64,000 nt of DNA from Methanobacterium sp. (GCA_018263005.1 JADFDH010000001.1:248001-312000), one strand, 5' to 3'. Counted from the stretch's first letter, positions 56,263 through 64,000 are shown. Notes: a model not told the origin generated them from the sequence alone. A program made the numbers and translations.

Positions 56263-56282
56263 AACAGAAAGAGGTGTTTTAA

Positions 56283-56828
56283 TTGTATAAATATATTAGA
56301 GAAGCATGGAAAAATACTGATAACTCCTATGTTAAGGAGTTAATGCAAACGAGAGCTCCCCAGTGGAGAAAAGAAAGCGTAATTGTGAGAATAGACAGGC
56401 CCACCCGTCTGGACAGGGCAAGATCATTAGGATATAAAGCTAAAAAAGGATATGTCCTGGTAAGAACCCGTGTTAGAAGGGGTGGTAGGAGAAAATCCAG
56501 ATTTACAGCTGGTAGAAAGCCTAAAAGGATGGGTGTAAAAAAGATCACCCCTAAAAAATCCATTAAAAGAATAGCTGAGGAAAGGGTGGCTAGAAAATAC
56601 CCGAACCTAGAGGTTTTAAATTCTTACTGGGTCTGGGAAGATGGGAAATTCAAATTCTTCGAGGTAATTCTGGTGGATCCTCAACATCCGTCCATTAAGA
56701 ATGACCCTAATATAAACTGGATCGGTGAAAAACAGCATACAAACCGTGTATTTAGAGGCCTGACCAGTGAAGGACAAAAGACCAGAGGCCTTCGCAACAA
56801 GGGTAAAGGAGCTGAAAAGGTCCGATAG
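56283..56828 (+). CDS. rpl15e: Ribosomal protein L15e
   Basis: Large-subunit ribosomal protein of archaea and eukaryotes, 181 residues and strongly basic (VRTRVRRGGRRKSRF; GRKPKRMGVKK). The start is TTG at 56283, seven bases after GAGGTG. It is followed after 3 bases by an RNA-binding protein gene and by rnp3 and rnp2, an archaeal translation/RNA-processing gene order. Confidence 0.96.
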   Translation: MYKYIREAWKNTDNSYVKELMQTRAPQWRKESVIVRIDRPTRLDRARSLGYKAKKGYVLVRTRVRRGGRRKSRFTAGRKPKRMGVKKITPKKSIKRIAEERVARKYPNLEVLNSYWVWEDGKFKFFEVILVDPQHPSIKNDPNINWIGEKQHTNRVFRGLTSEGQKTRGLRNKGKGAEKVR

Positions 56829-56831
56829 ATA

Positions 56832-57251
56832 ATGATCCATAACATTTCTTATAGAGCCTTTGTTAATGGAACAGAAAATGAGGAAAAAGTGAGAAAAGCT
56901 GTTAAAACACTTTTTCCCAATTCCTTACCTCAAAAGGAGTATATTGAGGGATATTATAAAAATCAAGTTTTAATTTTAGAGGATAAAATTGAAAAAAAAA
57001 GAGATATCAAAGATTTTATCCAGACCATCAAAAATCAAGGATCAACTAAAATTAAAATCTTAAATGAATTAGATAAAAAGATGGATGATAAGGGAAATTT
57101 ATTTCTTCGTTTTGACAAACAAAAGGCTTATCTAGATGAACTAAAGATAACTGAGCATGGTGACTCCATCCACCTTAAAATTAAGATAGCCGCATATCCT
57201 GCTAAAAAAGAACAGGCCCTGAAGATTGCCAGGGAAATGTGGGGGGAATAA
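56832..57251 (+). CDS. Archaeal RNA-binding protein (COG1325-type)
   Basis: A 139-residue protein of the exosome-associated RNA-binding family. It starts HNISYRAFVNGTENEEKVRKA and ends ALKIAREMWGE. It has alternating strands and helices consistent with the RL5-like RNA-binding fold. It sits between L15e and rnp3, where homologues are found in related archaea. AAGGT precedes the ATG weakly. Confidence 0.85.
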   Translation: MIHNISYRAFVNGTENEEKVRKAVKTLFPNSLPQKEYIEGYYKNQVLILEDKIEKKRDIKDFIQTIKNQGSTKIKILNELDKKMDDKGNLFLRFDKQKAYLDELKITEHGDSIHLKIKIAAYPAKKEQALKIAREMWGE

Positions 57252-57256
57252 TTTTT

Positions 57257-57946
57257 TTGTTTTTCGATTTTCATGTCACTGAAAATATCAGACTAATTGA
57301 GGAAGCAGAAAGATTAGGCTTCACTGGCTTAGCCCTCTTTAAAGTAGAAAATACGAACTCTAACCAACCTCATGGATTAGAGGATCCAATAGTAAAAGAG
57401 GATTATTCCATAGAAATATACAATGGAGTGGCTATAAGAGCTAAAAATCCGGAACAGATGAAGAGTAAAGTAGGGAAGTTCAGAAAAGAAGCAGATGTGA
57501 TTTTAGTACAAGGCGGTGACCAGAAAATAAATCGAGCTGCCTGTGAGGATCCACGGGTTGATATCATAGCACAACCATACAGGAATAGGCGGGAATGTGG
57601 TATAAATCATATTATGGGGAAAAAAGCAGCAGAAAACAGAGTTGCAGTGGAATTGAATATCAGATATTTATCAAAGACCAGTTCATATCTACGTTATAAA
57701 GTATTAGCCTATTTTAGGGAAATTTTAAAACTGAAGAGAAAATACGATTTTCCCCTGATCATAACCACAGATGCCCGTACCATATTTGATCAACACAGCC
57801 CTCAAGATATAATAGCTCTCTCCCGCTGTTTCGGAATGGATCGCCAGGAATCATTAGATGCTCTATCCAAGACTCCCCTGGATATAATAGAGAGAAATAA
57901 AATAAGGGATAATATAATTGCTAATGGTGTGAAACTCATCAAATAA
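57257..57946 (+). CDS. rnp3: RNase P protein component 3 (Rpp30)
   Basis: Protein subunit of archaeal RNase P with a TIM-barrel fold, used in 5' maturation of tRNA. The called protein starts FFDFHVTENIRLIEEAERLGF and contains VILVQGGDQKINRAACEDPRVDIIAQPYRNRREC. From TTG at 57257 it has 229 residues, with GGGGGGA about ten bases upstream; a longer GTG start at 57239 would overlap the preceding gene. rnp2 follows. Confidence 0.93.
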   Translation: MFFDFHVTENIRLIEEAERLGFTGLALFKVENTNSNQPHGLEDPIVKEDYSIEIYNGVAIRAKNPEQMKSKVGKFRKEADVILVQGGDQKINRAACEDPRVDIIAQPYRNRRECGINHIMGKKAAENRVAVELNIRYLSKTSSYLRYKVLAYFREILKLKRKYDFPLIITTDARTIFDQHSPQDIIALSRCFGMDRQESLDALSKTPLDIIERNKIRDNIIANGVKLIK

Positions 57947-58014
57947 CCTTAAATAGCCCAGATATTAATTTTAGTAATAATGATCGAATCTTAAAGTTAA
58001 TAAATGTGATTCCC

Positions 58015-58389
58015 ATGAAATTAAAAATATTACCTCCTCATCTGCGAAATAAAAAGAGGTATCTGGCATTTGAAGTCCTTTCTGAAAGATCGCTTAACCG
58101 CGAAGAGGTGACATCAATGATCTGGGGTGCTGCTGGTGATATGTATGGGGCGTGCGGAGTTAGTCGCTTCGATCTGTGGGTGGTAAAAGTATGGAGATGT
58201 AATCATCAGGGTAAAAATATTATTAAAGGCATTCTAAGGTGTAACCGGTCAGAAGTTGATACATTAAGATCAGTTTTTCCTTTAATCAACCGTTTTAAGG
58301 GTAAAAGAGTGGTTTTTCATACGCTGGGTATTTCAGGGACTATTAAATCCGCTACTGAGAAATTTATAAGAAAAGATTTTGGAAGATAA
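58015..58389 (+). CDS. rnp2: RNase P protein component 2 (Pop5)
   Basis: Archaeal Pop5 homologue, 124 residues, partner of Rpp30 in RNase P. It starts MKLKILPPHLRNKKRYLAFEV and has the core IWGAAGDMYGACGVSRFDLWVVKVW and VVFHTLGISGTIKSA. GTGAT lies four bases before the ATG at 58015; a GTG at 58006 is inside that site. It follows rnp3 by 68 bases. Confidence 0.94.
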   Translation: MKLKILPPHLRNKKRYLAFEVLSERSLNREEVTSMIWGAAGDMYGACGVSRFDLWVVKVWRCNHQGKNIIKGILRCNRSEVDTLRSVFPLINRFKGKRVVFHTLGISGTIKSATEKFIRKDFGR

Positions 58390-58519
58390 ATTCAAAGATT
58401 TAAAATTTATTTAACAGCAATTTTTTTAAGTAAAAATTTATTTAGTGGTAAAATTGTTCCCTAAACCTTGAATTTCGAATCTTTTTTATACTAAAATTAT
58501 TATATACAATTATGTTATT

Positions 58520-58548
58520 TTTTTAACTTAAATTATACAAGTTAAAAA
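58520..58548 (+). promoter_or_regulatory. Perfect 10-bp inverted repeat upstream of psmA
   Basis: TTTTTAACTT (58520-58529) and AAGTTAAAAA (58539-58548) are perfect inverses separated by the 9 bases AAATTATAC. It could be a dimeric operator, a promoter-proximal element or part of the rnp2 terminator. Confidence 0.5.
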
Positions 58549-58576
58549 CAAATCATAACCGAATTAACTCTATAAT

Positions 58577-58602
58577 TGATTATGAAATTGAACTTATAAT
58601 CA
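58577..58602 (+). promoter_or_regulatory. 7-bp inverted repeat upstream of psmA
   Basis: TGATTAT (58577-58583) and ATAATCA (58596-58602) pair across 12 bases, 29 bases after the first inverted repeat and about 107 bases before the psmA start. Confidence 0.4.
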
Positions 58603-58708
58603 TGAAAAGAAAAGAGATATGGATTGAATATTAGAAGACAGATTATGCAGGACGTCATAATGGATAAATTTCATTTATTATTGCAAAAAAAGATAGAGAG
58701 GTAAATAT

Positions 58709-59458
58709 ATGCAACCGTTTCCAGCAGCAGGATATGATAAGGGTATATCTATATTTAGCCCTGATGGAAGGCTTTTTCAGGTTGAATATGCCAGGGAAGC
58801 TGTAAAGAGAGGTACAACTTCATTGGGTGTTAAATCAACAGAAGGAGTAGTACTGGTGGTAGATAAAAGACCAACCAGTAAACTGGTAGAGCCCAAATCA
58901 ATAGAAAAAATATTCAAGATCGATGAGCATATCGGTGCAGCCACATCCGGTCTGGTGGCAGATGCCAGAAATCTTATTGAAAAGGCCAGAATGGAATCTC
59001 AGATAAACAGAATCACTTATAACGAACCAATACGTGTGGAAACCCTGGCCAAAAAGATATGTGATATGAAACAGATGTACACTCAGCACGGAGGAGTCAG
59101 ACCCTTTGGTTCAGCCCTCATAATTGGAGGAGTAAACGACACGGGTTGCCGTTTATTTGAAACAGATCCAAGTGGTGCATTAATAGAGTATAAGGCCACA
59201 GCTATTGGTTCTGGAAGAGCAATGGCCATGGAAGAGTTTGAGAAAAAGTATAGAGAGGATATGAATTTGGAGGAAGCTTTGGAACTGGCATTAGATGCTG
59301 TCTACGAAGCTACTGAAGGAAAGACTACAGTTGAAAGTGTGGAAATTGCAGTAGTTGAGAGTCAAACCAAGAAATTCAGAAAATTAAGTGATGATGAAAT
59401 AATCGAACATGTTGAAGAACTCCTTTTACGGAAGCCAAAGGAGGAAGATGAGGAATAA
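58709..59458 (+). CDS. psmA: 20S proteasome alpha subunit
   Basis: Forms the outer heptameric rings of the 20S proteasome and receives substrates from PAN. The 249 residues begin with the gate region YDKGISIFSPDGRLFQVEYAREAV and carry the KRGTTSLGVKSTEGVV strand pair. The C-terminal tail is acidic (KPKEEDEE). First gene of the proteasome/exosome superoperon; GAGAGG precedes the ATG. The beta subunit is not in the window. Confidence 0.97.
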   Translation: MQPFPAAGYDKGISIFSPDGRLFQVEYAREAVKRGTTSLGVKSTEGVVLVVDKRPTSKLVEPKSIEKIFKIDEHIGAATSGLVADARNLIEKARMESQINRITYNEPIRVETLAKKICDMKQMYTQHGGVRPFGSALIIGGVNDTGCRLFETDPSGALIEYKATAIGSGRAMAMEEFEKKYREDMNLEEALELALDAVYEATEGKTTVESVEIAVVESQTKKFRKLSDDEIIEHVEELLLRKPKEEDEE

Positions 59459-59461
59459 ATA

Positions 59462-60154
59462 ATGGTAAATCTTGAAGATGCAGTTATAGCGCGTTTGGAG
59501 TATTATGGTGAACATTTCGAGATCCTGGTAGATCCAGATATGGCTGCTGATTTCAAGAGAGGTAAAGAAATAGAACTGGAAGATATTCTTGCCGTGGAAG
59601 AGGTATTCAAGGATGCTAAAAAAGGTGATAAAGCATCTGAAGAAGCTATGATGAAGGCTTTTAACACCTCGGATCCATTGGAAGCCGCTGCTCTTATTAT
59701 AAAGAAAGGTCAAGTTCAGTTAACCGCCCAGCAACGTAAGGAGATGCAGGAAGACAAGAGGAAGAAGATCGTTGCCACCATAACCAGAGAAGCGATAAAT
59801 CCACAGACTAAACTTCCCCATCCCACTAGACGAATTGAAATAGCCATGGAAGAAGCTAAAATACATGTAGATCCATTTAAAAGCGTTGATGAGCAAGTTA
59901 ACATAGTATTAAAGGCCATAAGAACCAAGATACCCATAAGATTTGAAAAGGTGAAGGTAGCCATTAGGGTACCTGGTGATTATACCGGTAAGATCTATAA
60001 TATCATCCCTGAATTTGGAACTACAAAAAAGGAAGAATGGCAGCAGGATGGCTCCTGGATAGCTGTGGTGGAGATACCCGGTGGTATGCAGGATAATTTT
60101 TACCGGAAACTAAACGAACTTACCCATGGTGAAGTAGAAACCAAGTTACTATAA
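59462..60154 (+). CDS. Ribosome assembly factor SBDS
   Basis: Archaeal homologue of SBDS/Sdo1, which releases the anti-association factor IF6 from the large subunit. The 230 residues have an N-terminal FYSH domain (VNLEDAVIARLEYYGEHFEILVDP), a central helical domain and a C-terminal ferredoxin-like domain. Start after GAGG. It lies between psmA and rrp4, its usual position in the superoperon. Confidence 0.95.
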   Translation: MVNLEDAVIARLEYYGEHFEILVDPDMAADFKRGKEIELEDILAVEEVFKDAKKGDKASEEAMMKAFNTSDPLEAAALIIKKGQVQLTAQQRKEMQEDKRKKIVATITREAINPQTKLPHPTRRIEIAMEEAKIHVDPFKSVDEQVNIVLKAIRTKIPIRFEKVKVAIRVPGDYTGKIYNIIPEFGTTKKEEWQQDGSWIAVVEIPGGMQDNFYRKLNELTHGEVETKLL

Positions 60155-60198
60155 TTTATCAGTTAATTTATTCTTATTTTAAAATAGGAGGCTTTTTA

Positions 60199-60939
60199 GT
60201 GATATTTATTGAAGATAAACAGATGGTAATACCGGGTGATATTCTGGCAGATGATGAATATCATTCAGGTAGAGGAACTTTTAAGGAAGACAGTAAGATA
60301 TGCTCATCTTTGGTGGGCTTAGTAGCCGTGAGAGATAAGAAGATCAGCGTAATCCCTTTACAGAGCAAATATATACCAAAAAGAGGTGATGTGGTCATAG
60401 GGGAAATCACCGATATCAGATTCTCCATGTGGAACCTGGATATAAACTCACCTTATTCTGGTATTTTACCTGCCTCAGATGTTTTTGGTAAGGAAAAAAG
60501 GGAATTAAACAAAACATTCAATGTGGGAGATGTATTATTCTTAAGAGTCGTAGATGTAGATGAAGTGAAAAAAGTTAAACTAGGCCTTAAGGGAAGAGGG
60601 TTAGGTAAATTTAGAAATGGAATATTAATTTACATTACCCCCACTAAAGTTCCCCGACTCATAGGTAAAAAAGGATCCATGATCAACATGATCAAGGACG
60701 AAACCAAATGTGAAGTTGTAGTAGGACAAAACGGTGTAGTATGGGTTAAAGGCGATCCATCAATGGAAAGAGTAGCTGAAAAAGTCATAAATATGATTGA
60801 AGAACAAGCCCACACCTCCGGATTAACCGATCGAGTCAGAAACATGCTATACGAACTTCTTGGGAAAGAAAAACCAGATATAGAACAGAAAGAAGAAACT
60901 GATGAAGAGGAAGAGAATGGAGAAGATTTAATTCAATAG
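60199..60939 (+). CDS. rrp4: Exosome RNA-binding subunit Rrp4
   Basis: Cap protein of the archaeal RNA exosome, 246 residues. An N-terminal domain (MVIPGDILADDEYHSG) precedes an S1 RNA-binding domain (about 60-135, GDVVIGEITDIRFSMW) and a KH domain with GxxG-type RLIGKKGSMINMI. The acidic tail (EETDEEEENGED) is a usual ending. The GTG start follows GGAGG by seven bases. Confidence 0.96.
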   Translation: MIFIEDKQMVIPGDILADDEYHSGRGTFKEDSKICSSLVGLVAVRDKKISVIPLQSKYIPKRGDVVIGEITDIRFSMWNLDINSPYSGILPASDVFGKEKRELNKTFNVGDVLFLRVVDVDEVKKVKLGLKGRGLGKFRNGILIYITPTKVPRLIGKKGSMINMIKDETKCEVVVGQNGVVWVKGDPSMERVAEKVINMIEEQAHTSGLTDRVRNMLYELLGKEKPDIEQKEETDEEEENGEDLIQ

Positions 60940-60966
60940 AATTAAAGTATTTAATAAAAAATAAGG

Positions 60967-61695
60967 GTGATTACTATTATAATTAATAAAAATTTAAACA
61001 AAGGTTCCCAATCAAATGAAAGAGATGATGGAAGGGCTTTTGATGAATTAAGGCCATTTAAGATAGAAGCAGGAGTTTTAGAGAGAGCTGACGGATCGGC
61101 ATATTTGGAAATCGGAGGTAACAAGGTAATGGTAGCAGTTTATGGTCCAAGAGAACTGCATGTAAGACGTTTAATGCAACCTAACAGGGCTGTATTACGA
61201 TGCAGATATAATATGGCGCCATTTTCTGTGGATGATAGGAAAAGACCAGGACCAGACCGCAGATCGGTTGAGATATCAAAGATAACTTCAGAAGCGTTAA
61301 TGCCAGCAGTTTTCTTAGAGAAATTCCCCAGATCCACCATCGATGTTTTCATAGAAATCCTGGAAGCAGAAGGAGGAACTAGATGTGCAGGTATAACCGC
61401 AGCATCAGTAGCTTTAGCCGATGCCGGAATACCCATGCGTGATCTGGTTGTATCATGCGCCGCTGGAAAGGCCAACGGAGAAGTAATACTGGATCTATCA
61501 GAAGCTGAAGATAAAGATGGTGAAGCAGACGTACCTGTAGCTATTATGCCAAGAACAGGAGAGATAACCCTATTACAGAGTGATGGTCATTTAACCTCTG
61601 AAGAATTTGAAAAATCTCTGAATTTAGCCATAGAAGGATGTAAGAAATTATCCGAAGCCCAGAAAGAAGCAATAATTAAGAGGTACGGTGATTAA
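60967..61695 (+). CDS. rrp41: Exosome catalytic subunit Rrp41
   Basis: Phosphorolytic 3'-5' exoribonuclease subunit of the archaeal exosome, RNase PH fold, 242 residues from the GTG at 60967. Motifs: RPFKIEAGVLERADGSAYLE, RPGPDRRSVEISK, and the metal-binding IMPRTGEITLLQSDG. The GTG has no ribosome binding site and is itself part of GGTGAT (60966-60971); an ATT at 60976 lies four bases after that site, exactly as ATG does in rrp42 and L37Ae, and would give 239 residues. rrp42 starts one base after its stop. Confidence 0.95.
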   Translation: MITIIINKNLNKGSQSNERDDGRAFDELRPFKIEAGVLERADGSAYLEIGGNKVMVAVYGPRELHVRRLMQPNRAVLRCRYNMAPFSVDDRKRPGPDRRSVEISKITSEALMPAVFLEKFPRSTIDVFIEILEAEGGTRCAGITAASVALADAGIPMRDLVVSCAAGKANGEVILDLSEAEDKDGEADVPVAIMPRTGEITLLQSDGHLTSEEFEKSLNLAIEGCKKLSEAQKEAIIKRYGD

Positions 61696-61696
61696 G

Positions 61697-62494
61697 ATGG
61701 TTACCATAATTCCAGATATAATAAAAGAAAGTTTAACCAACCTGATAAAAAATGGAGAGAGATCAGATAATCGGAAATTCGATGAATATAGAGAAATCTC
61801 CCTTGAAACGGGGGTTATAGATAAAGCTGAAGGATCAGCTCGGGTTAAAATCGGAAAAACCCAGATAATGGTAGGAGCAAAACCACAAATAGGAGAGCCT
61901 TTTTCAGACACTCCTAACGTCGGTGTGCTAATGACCAATTCAGAATTAATACCCATGGCAGCTCCTGATTTTGAACCAGGACCCCCAGATGAACGTTCAG
62001 TAGAATTGGCACGGGTAACCGATCGCTGCATGAGAGAAGCAGGAGTAGTGGATCTGGAAAAATTAGTCATAAAGGAAGGAGAGAAAGTATGGATGATCTT
62101 CCTAGATCTACACATAATAGATTATGATGGTAACTTAATGGACGCGGCAGTTTTAGGAAGTATGGCTGCTTTAATGGATACTAAGATACCGGAAGCCCGA
62201 ATGGAAGGCGATGAATTAGTAATTGATCGGGAGAAGATGATCCCACTACCCATAAAAGAAAAAGCATTAATGTGTACTTTTGTCAAAATAAACGGTGAAT
62301 TGATAGTTGATCCATCACTAGAAGAAGAACAGATAATGAGTGCCCGAATATCCATCGGTATGAGATCAGATAGTAGTATCTGTGCCATGCAAAAAGGTGG
62401 AATGCACCCATTAACTAAAGATGAGATAATCAAAGCCGTCTCCAGAACCACGGAAATAACAAAAACTCTCATGGAACATTTACCCCAGAAATGA
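61697..62494 (+). CDS. rrp42: Exosome subunit Rrp42
   Basis: Non-catalytic RNase PH-fold partner of Rrp41 in the hexameric ring, 265 residues. Recognisable by ETGVIDKAEGSARVKIG and FEPGPPDERSVELARVTDR; the phosphate-binding and acidic catalytic positions of Rrp41 are not conserved, as expected. The ATG at 61697 is four bases after GGTGAT, and the GTG inside that site is rejected. It starts one base after the rrp41 stop. Confidence 0.96.
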   Translation: MVTIIPDIIKESLTNLIKNGERSDNRKFDEYREISLETGVIDKAEGSARVKIGKTQIMVGAKPQIGEPFSDTPNVGVLMTNSELIPMAAPDFEPGPPDERSVELARVTDRCMREAGVVDLEKLVIKEGEKVWMIFLDLHIIDYDGNLMDAAVLGSMAALMDTKIPEARMEGDELVIDREKMIPLPIKEKALMCTFVKINGELIVDPSLEEEQIMSARISIGMRSDSSICAMQKGGMHPLTKDEIIKAVSRTTEITKTLMEHLPQK

Positions 62495-62552
62495 AAAAAT
62501 ATAAAATGACAGAGATCTGTCCATTAGTTTCAAAATAATCAAGGTGATAAAA

Positions 62553-62822
62553 ATGGCAAGAACAAAAAAAGTGGGCGTAACCGGAAGGTTCGGTCCAAGA
62601 TACGGTAGAAAAGCAAAAAGAACCGTTAAACAGATTGAAGAAAACATGAAAAAATATCATACCTGCCCTCAATGTGATAGGCCCGCAGTAAAAAGGGTTT
62701 CCAGTGGTATTTGGAAATGCCGTAAATGTGATGCTGTATTTACCGGCGGAGCATATCTCCCATCAACCCCTATGGGTAAAACAGCAGCCAGGAACATAAA
62801 GAGGATTGTAGGAGGATTATAA
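62553..62822 (+). CDS. rpl37ae: Ribosomal protein L37Ae
   Basis: Zinc-binding large-subunit protein, 89 residues, beginning MARTKKVGVTGRFGPRYG. The zinc ribbon is CPQC and CRKC. The ATG at 62553 is four bases after GGTGAT; the in-frame GTG at 62544 lies inside that site. It is followed one base later by rpoP. Confidence 0.96.
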   Translation: MARTKKVGVTGRFGPRYGRKAKRTVKQIEENMKKYHTCPQCDRPAVKRVSSGIWKCRKCDAVFTGGAYLPSTPMGKTAARNIKRIVGGL

Positions 62823-62823
62823 T

Positions 62824-62955
62824 TTGTACAAATGTGCTAAATGCGGTACACTGGTAGACATTAAAGGTTATACTGAATCAAAATGTCCCAGTTGCCGTTA
62901 CCGGATCCTTTTTAAGGAAGTACCCCCAGTAAGAAGGGCCTTAAAATCCAGATAA
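62824..62955 (+). CDS. rpoP: DNA-directed RNA polymerase subunit P
   Basis: Small subunit of RNA polymerase (Rpb12 homologue), 43 residues. It reads M-Y-K-C-A-K-C-G-T-L-V-D and has a second Cys pair in KCPSCRYRIL, forming a zinc ribbon. The start is TTG at 62824, eight bases after GGAGG within the end of the L37Ae gene. Position after L37Ae matches the archaeal superoperon. Confidence 0.95.
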   Translation: MYKCAKCGTLVDIKGYTESKCPSCRYRILFKEVPPVRRALKSR

Positions 62956-63018
62956 ATATATTTGACATATTTTTATTAGGATCTTTAGATAATCAGATAT
63001 GGTTGGTCACCATCAAAA

Positions 63019-63564
63019 ATGTTGATAACCACATCCAGAAAACCATCACCCCGTAGCAGAACTTTTTCCAAGAATCTGGGAAGAATATTAAATACCAAAT
63101 ATATAAACCGGGGCAAGATGAGTATAAGGGATACTTTGATTAAATCCAAGGTTATGGGCTATAATAGAACCGCTGTTATATCTGAGATGAAGGGAAATCC
63201 CAGTAGAATGGATATTTATGATTCAGATGGTGAATTGAAGCTAAGTCTTAATATCTCAGTTTCTAACCCCATAGCTTCTGGAAGAATAGACAGCAAAAAA
63301 TTACATCTAAAATGGGAATTAGACAATTTAGAGGATTTAAAAAAGGAATTAATTTCTAATCTGGAAATTCCAGAATATGAAGAAGCAGGATCCGAAGATC
63401 AAGCTCTAAAAGAAACTGGTCGAAATATTCCAAACCTTTTAATTGTAAAAGAAGGAGCAAAATGCAGGGCATTATTGGAATTTCATGATCAGCACGGACA
63501 AATAACCGGCTCTAAGATATATATACATCACTTTAAATTAGGTGGTGATGTAAATAGTTCTTAA
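63019..63564 (+). CDS. Brix/IMP4-like rRNA processing protein
   Basis: A 181-residue Brix-domain protein of the archaeal Mil/Imp4 group, active in ribosome biogenesis. It starts MLITTSRKPSPRSRTFSKNL and has GYNRTAVISEMKGNPSRM and LLIVKEGAKCRALLEFHD. Start ATG without a strong ribosome binding site. Its place between rpoP and pcc1 is typical. Confidence 0.93.
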   Translation: MLITTSRKPSPRSRTFSKNLGRILNTKYINRGKMSIRDTLIKSKVMGYNRTAVISEMKGNPSRMDIYDSDGELKLSLNISVSNPIASGRIDSKKLHLKWELDNLEDLKKELISNLEIPEYEEAGSEDQALKETGRNIPNLLIVKEGAKCRALLEFHDQHGQITGSKIYIHHFKLGGDVNSS

Positions 63565-63574
63565 AAATGTTAAC

Positions 63575-63811
63575 ATGCAATTTCATATTGTATTTGAGGA
63601 TGCTCAGGATGCTGAAGTTGTAATTAAGTCATTAGAACCAGAAATTTTAACATCCCCTTCTTCACGGACATCAACAGATTTTAAACTGAAGGATAAAACA
63701 ATAACCATCAACATCCGGGCAGTTGATGTCACATCCCTAAGGGCGTCGGTTAATTCTTATTTAAGATGGATAATGCTTTCTTATGATATAATCAAACTCA
63801 GTAGACATTAA
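63575..63811 (+). CDS. pcc1: KEOPS complex subunit Pcc1
   Basis: Dimerising subunit of the KEOPS complex that makes t6A in tRNA. The 78 residues from ATG 63575 show HIVFEDAQDAEVVIKSLEPE and the late VTSLRASVNSYLRWIMLSYDI of the family. No ribosome binding site precedes this ATG; GGTGAT (63544-63549) lies four bases before an in-frame ATA at 63554, which would add 7 residues (M-V-L-K-N-V-N) and overlap the Brix gene. Confidence 0.93.
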   Translation: MQFHIVFEDAQDAEVVIKSLEPEILTSPSSRTSTDFKLKDKTITINIRAVDVTSLRASVNSYLRWIMLSYDIIKLSRH

Positions 63812-63874
63812 ATGTTTCAATTTGAATGAATATTTCTAAATAAAATACATGCTTAAATATTAGAGGTGAATAAA

Positions 63875-64000
63875 ATGGAAGTTCCACAAAATGTACAACA
63901 TCAAATAGCTCAGTTCCAACAGATGCAACAGCAAGCACAGGCCATATCCATGCAGAAACAGACGGTGGATGTGCAGATCAGAGAAACAGAAAAAGCACTG
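63875..64000 (+). CDS. pfdB: Prefoldin beta subunit (partial)
   Basis: Beginning of the beta subunit of the prefoldin chaperone. The 42 codons present read MEVPQNVQHQIAQFQQMQQ and then a helical QAQAISMQKQTVDVQIRETE, the first coiled-coil arm. The gene runs off the right edge. GAGGTGA precedes the ATG, and the position after pcc1 is the normal one. Confidence 0.95.
   Translation, partial: MEVPQNVQHQIAQFQQMQQQAQAISMQKQTVDVQIRETEKAL

Larger units (their letters stand above)
58390..58708. other. Intergenic region upstream of psmA with inverted repeats
   Basis: About 320 bases. It contains T-runs after rnp2 and two inverted repeats (58520-58548 and 58577-58602). A 14-codon frame (M-D-K-F-H-L-L-L-Q-K-K-I-E-R) ends just before psmA, but has no good ribosome binding site, so I do not annotate it. 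Confidence 0.55.

Noticed and set aside
58662..58706. 14-codon leader peptide before psmA
   Set aside because: No ribosome binding site and no recognisable attenuator structure.

Overview
The window comes from a methanogenic archaeon of the order Methanobacteriales, most likely a mesophilic Methanobacterium-like species. Evidence: AT-rich DNA; archaeal information-processing genes (PAN, LonB, psmA, the exosome genes, RNase P proteins, Pcc1, rpoP, L15e, L37Ae); methanogen genes (mch, archaeal metE, DUF1890, DUF1894, UPF0146); and a set of Mur-ligase-like, MraY-like and CarB-like genes as expected for pseudomurein, the wall polymer of this order. Ribosome binding sites are mostly GGTGAT or GGAGG, and TTG starts are common. 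I see no insertion sequences, prophage, CRISPR array or rRNA.

Layout. 1-5.5 kb (minus): amidohydrolase cut by the window edge, then carB and carA. 5.6-9.9 kb: rimI-like acetyltransferase, UPF0146 protein, an SPCA/PMR1-like Ca/Mn P-type ATPase and cobK. 9.87-9.94 kb: a previously unmarked C/D box guide RNA. 10-14.3 kb: small accessory genes and a two-gene ABC exporter. 14.6-16.5 kb: PAN and an MBF1-like factor. 16.5-25.9 kb (minus): a long likely operon running ATP-grasp, MraY-like, three Mur ligases, two exported proteins of unknown function and a DUF356-type protein. 26.3-28.8 kb: secreted unknown, hydrogenase maturation protease, PRMT-like methyltransferase and nikR. 29.2-33.6 kb: CBS protein, two tRNA-Gly genes, a broken small gene, a DASS transporter, Usp and TrkA. 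33.7-42.9 kb: cobyric acid synthase, a large seven-repeat propeller plus beta-helix surface protein, lonB and a DEAD-box helicase. 43-48.2 kb: small Cys-rich and membrane proteins, prs, hypA, hypB, a DUF354 protein and tRNA-Ala. 48.3-53.9 kb: acetyltransferase, a membrane protein with DUF1890 and DUF1894, metE-thyA behind a periodic palindrome array, and mch. 54-58.4 kb: lipoprotein, ribC, AhpD-like protein, L15e, RNA-binding protein, rnp3 and rnp2. 58.7 kb to the end: the archaeal proteasome/exosome superoperon psmA-SBDS-rrp4-rrp41-rrp42-rpl37Ae-rpoP-Brix-pcc1-pfdB, running off the right edge.

How the genes work together: nickel handling and hydrogenase maturation recur (nikR, HycI-type protease, hypA, hypB). 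C1 and corrinoid metabolism is represented by mch, metE, thyA, cobK and cbiP. Envelope construction is represented by the pseudomurein cluster and the surface protein. RNA and protein quality control is represented by PAN, LonB, the proteasome, exosome and RNase P.

Most notable observations: (i) up to five genes whose best start, judged by Shine-Dalgarno position and completeness of the N terminus, is ACG, ATT or ATA; (ii) a complete C/D sRNA with two exactly 12-nt guides; (iii) an array of GAATAATTC palindromes about 30 bp apart upstream of metE-thyA; (iv) two exported proteins of unknown function embedded in the pseudomurein operon; (v) inverted repeats upstream of psmA. All functional calls come from reading motifs; no database search was run.
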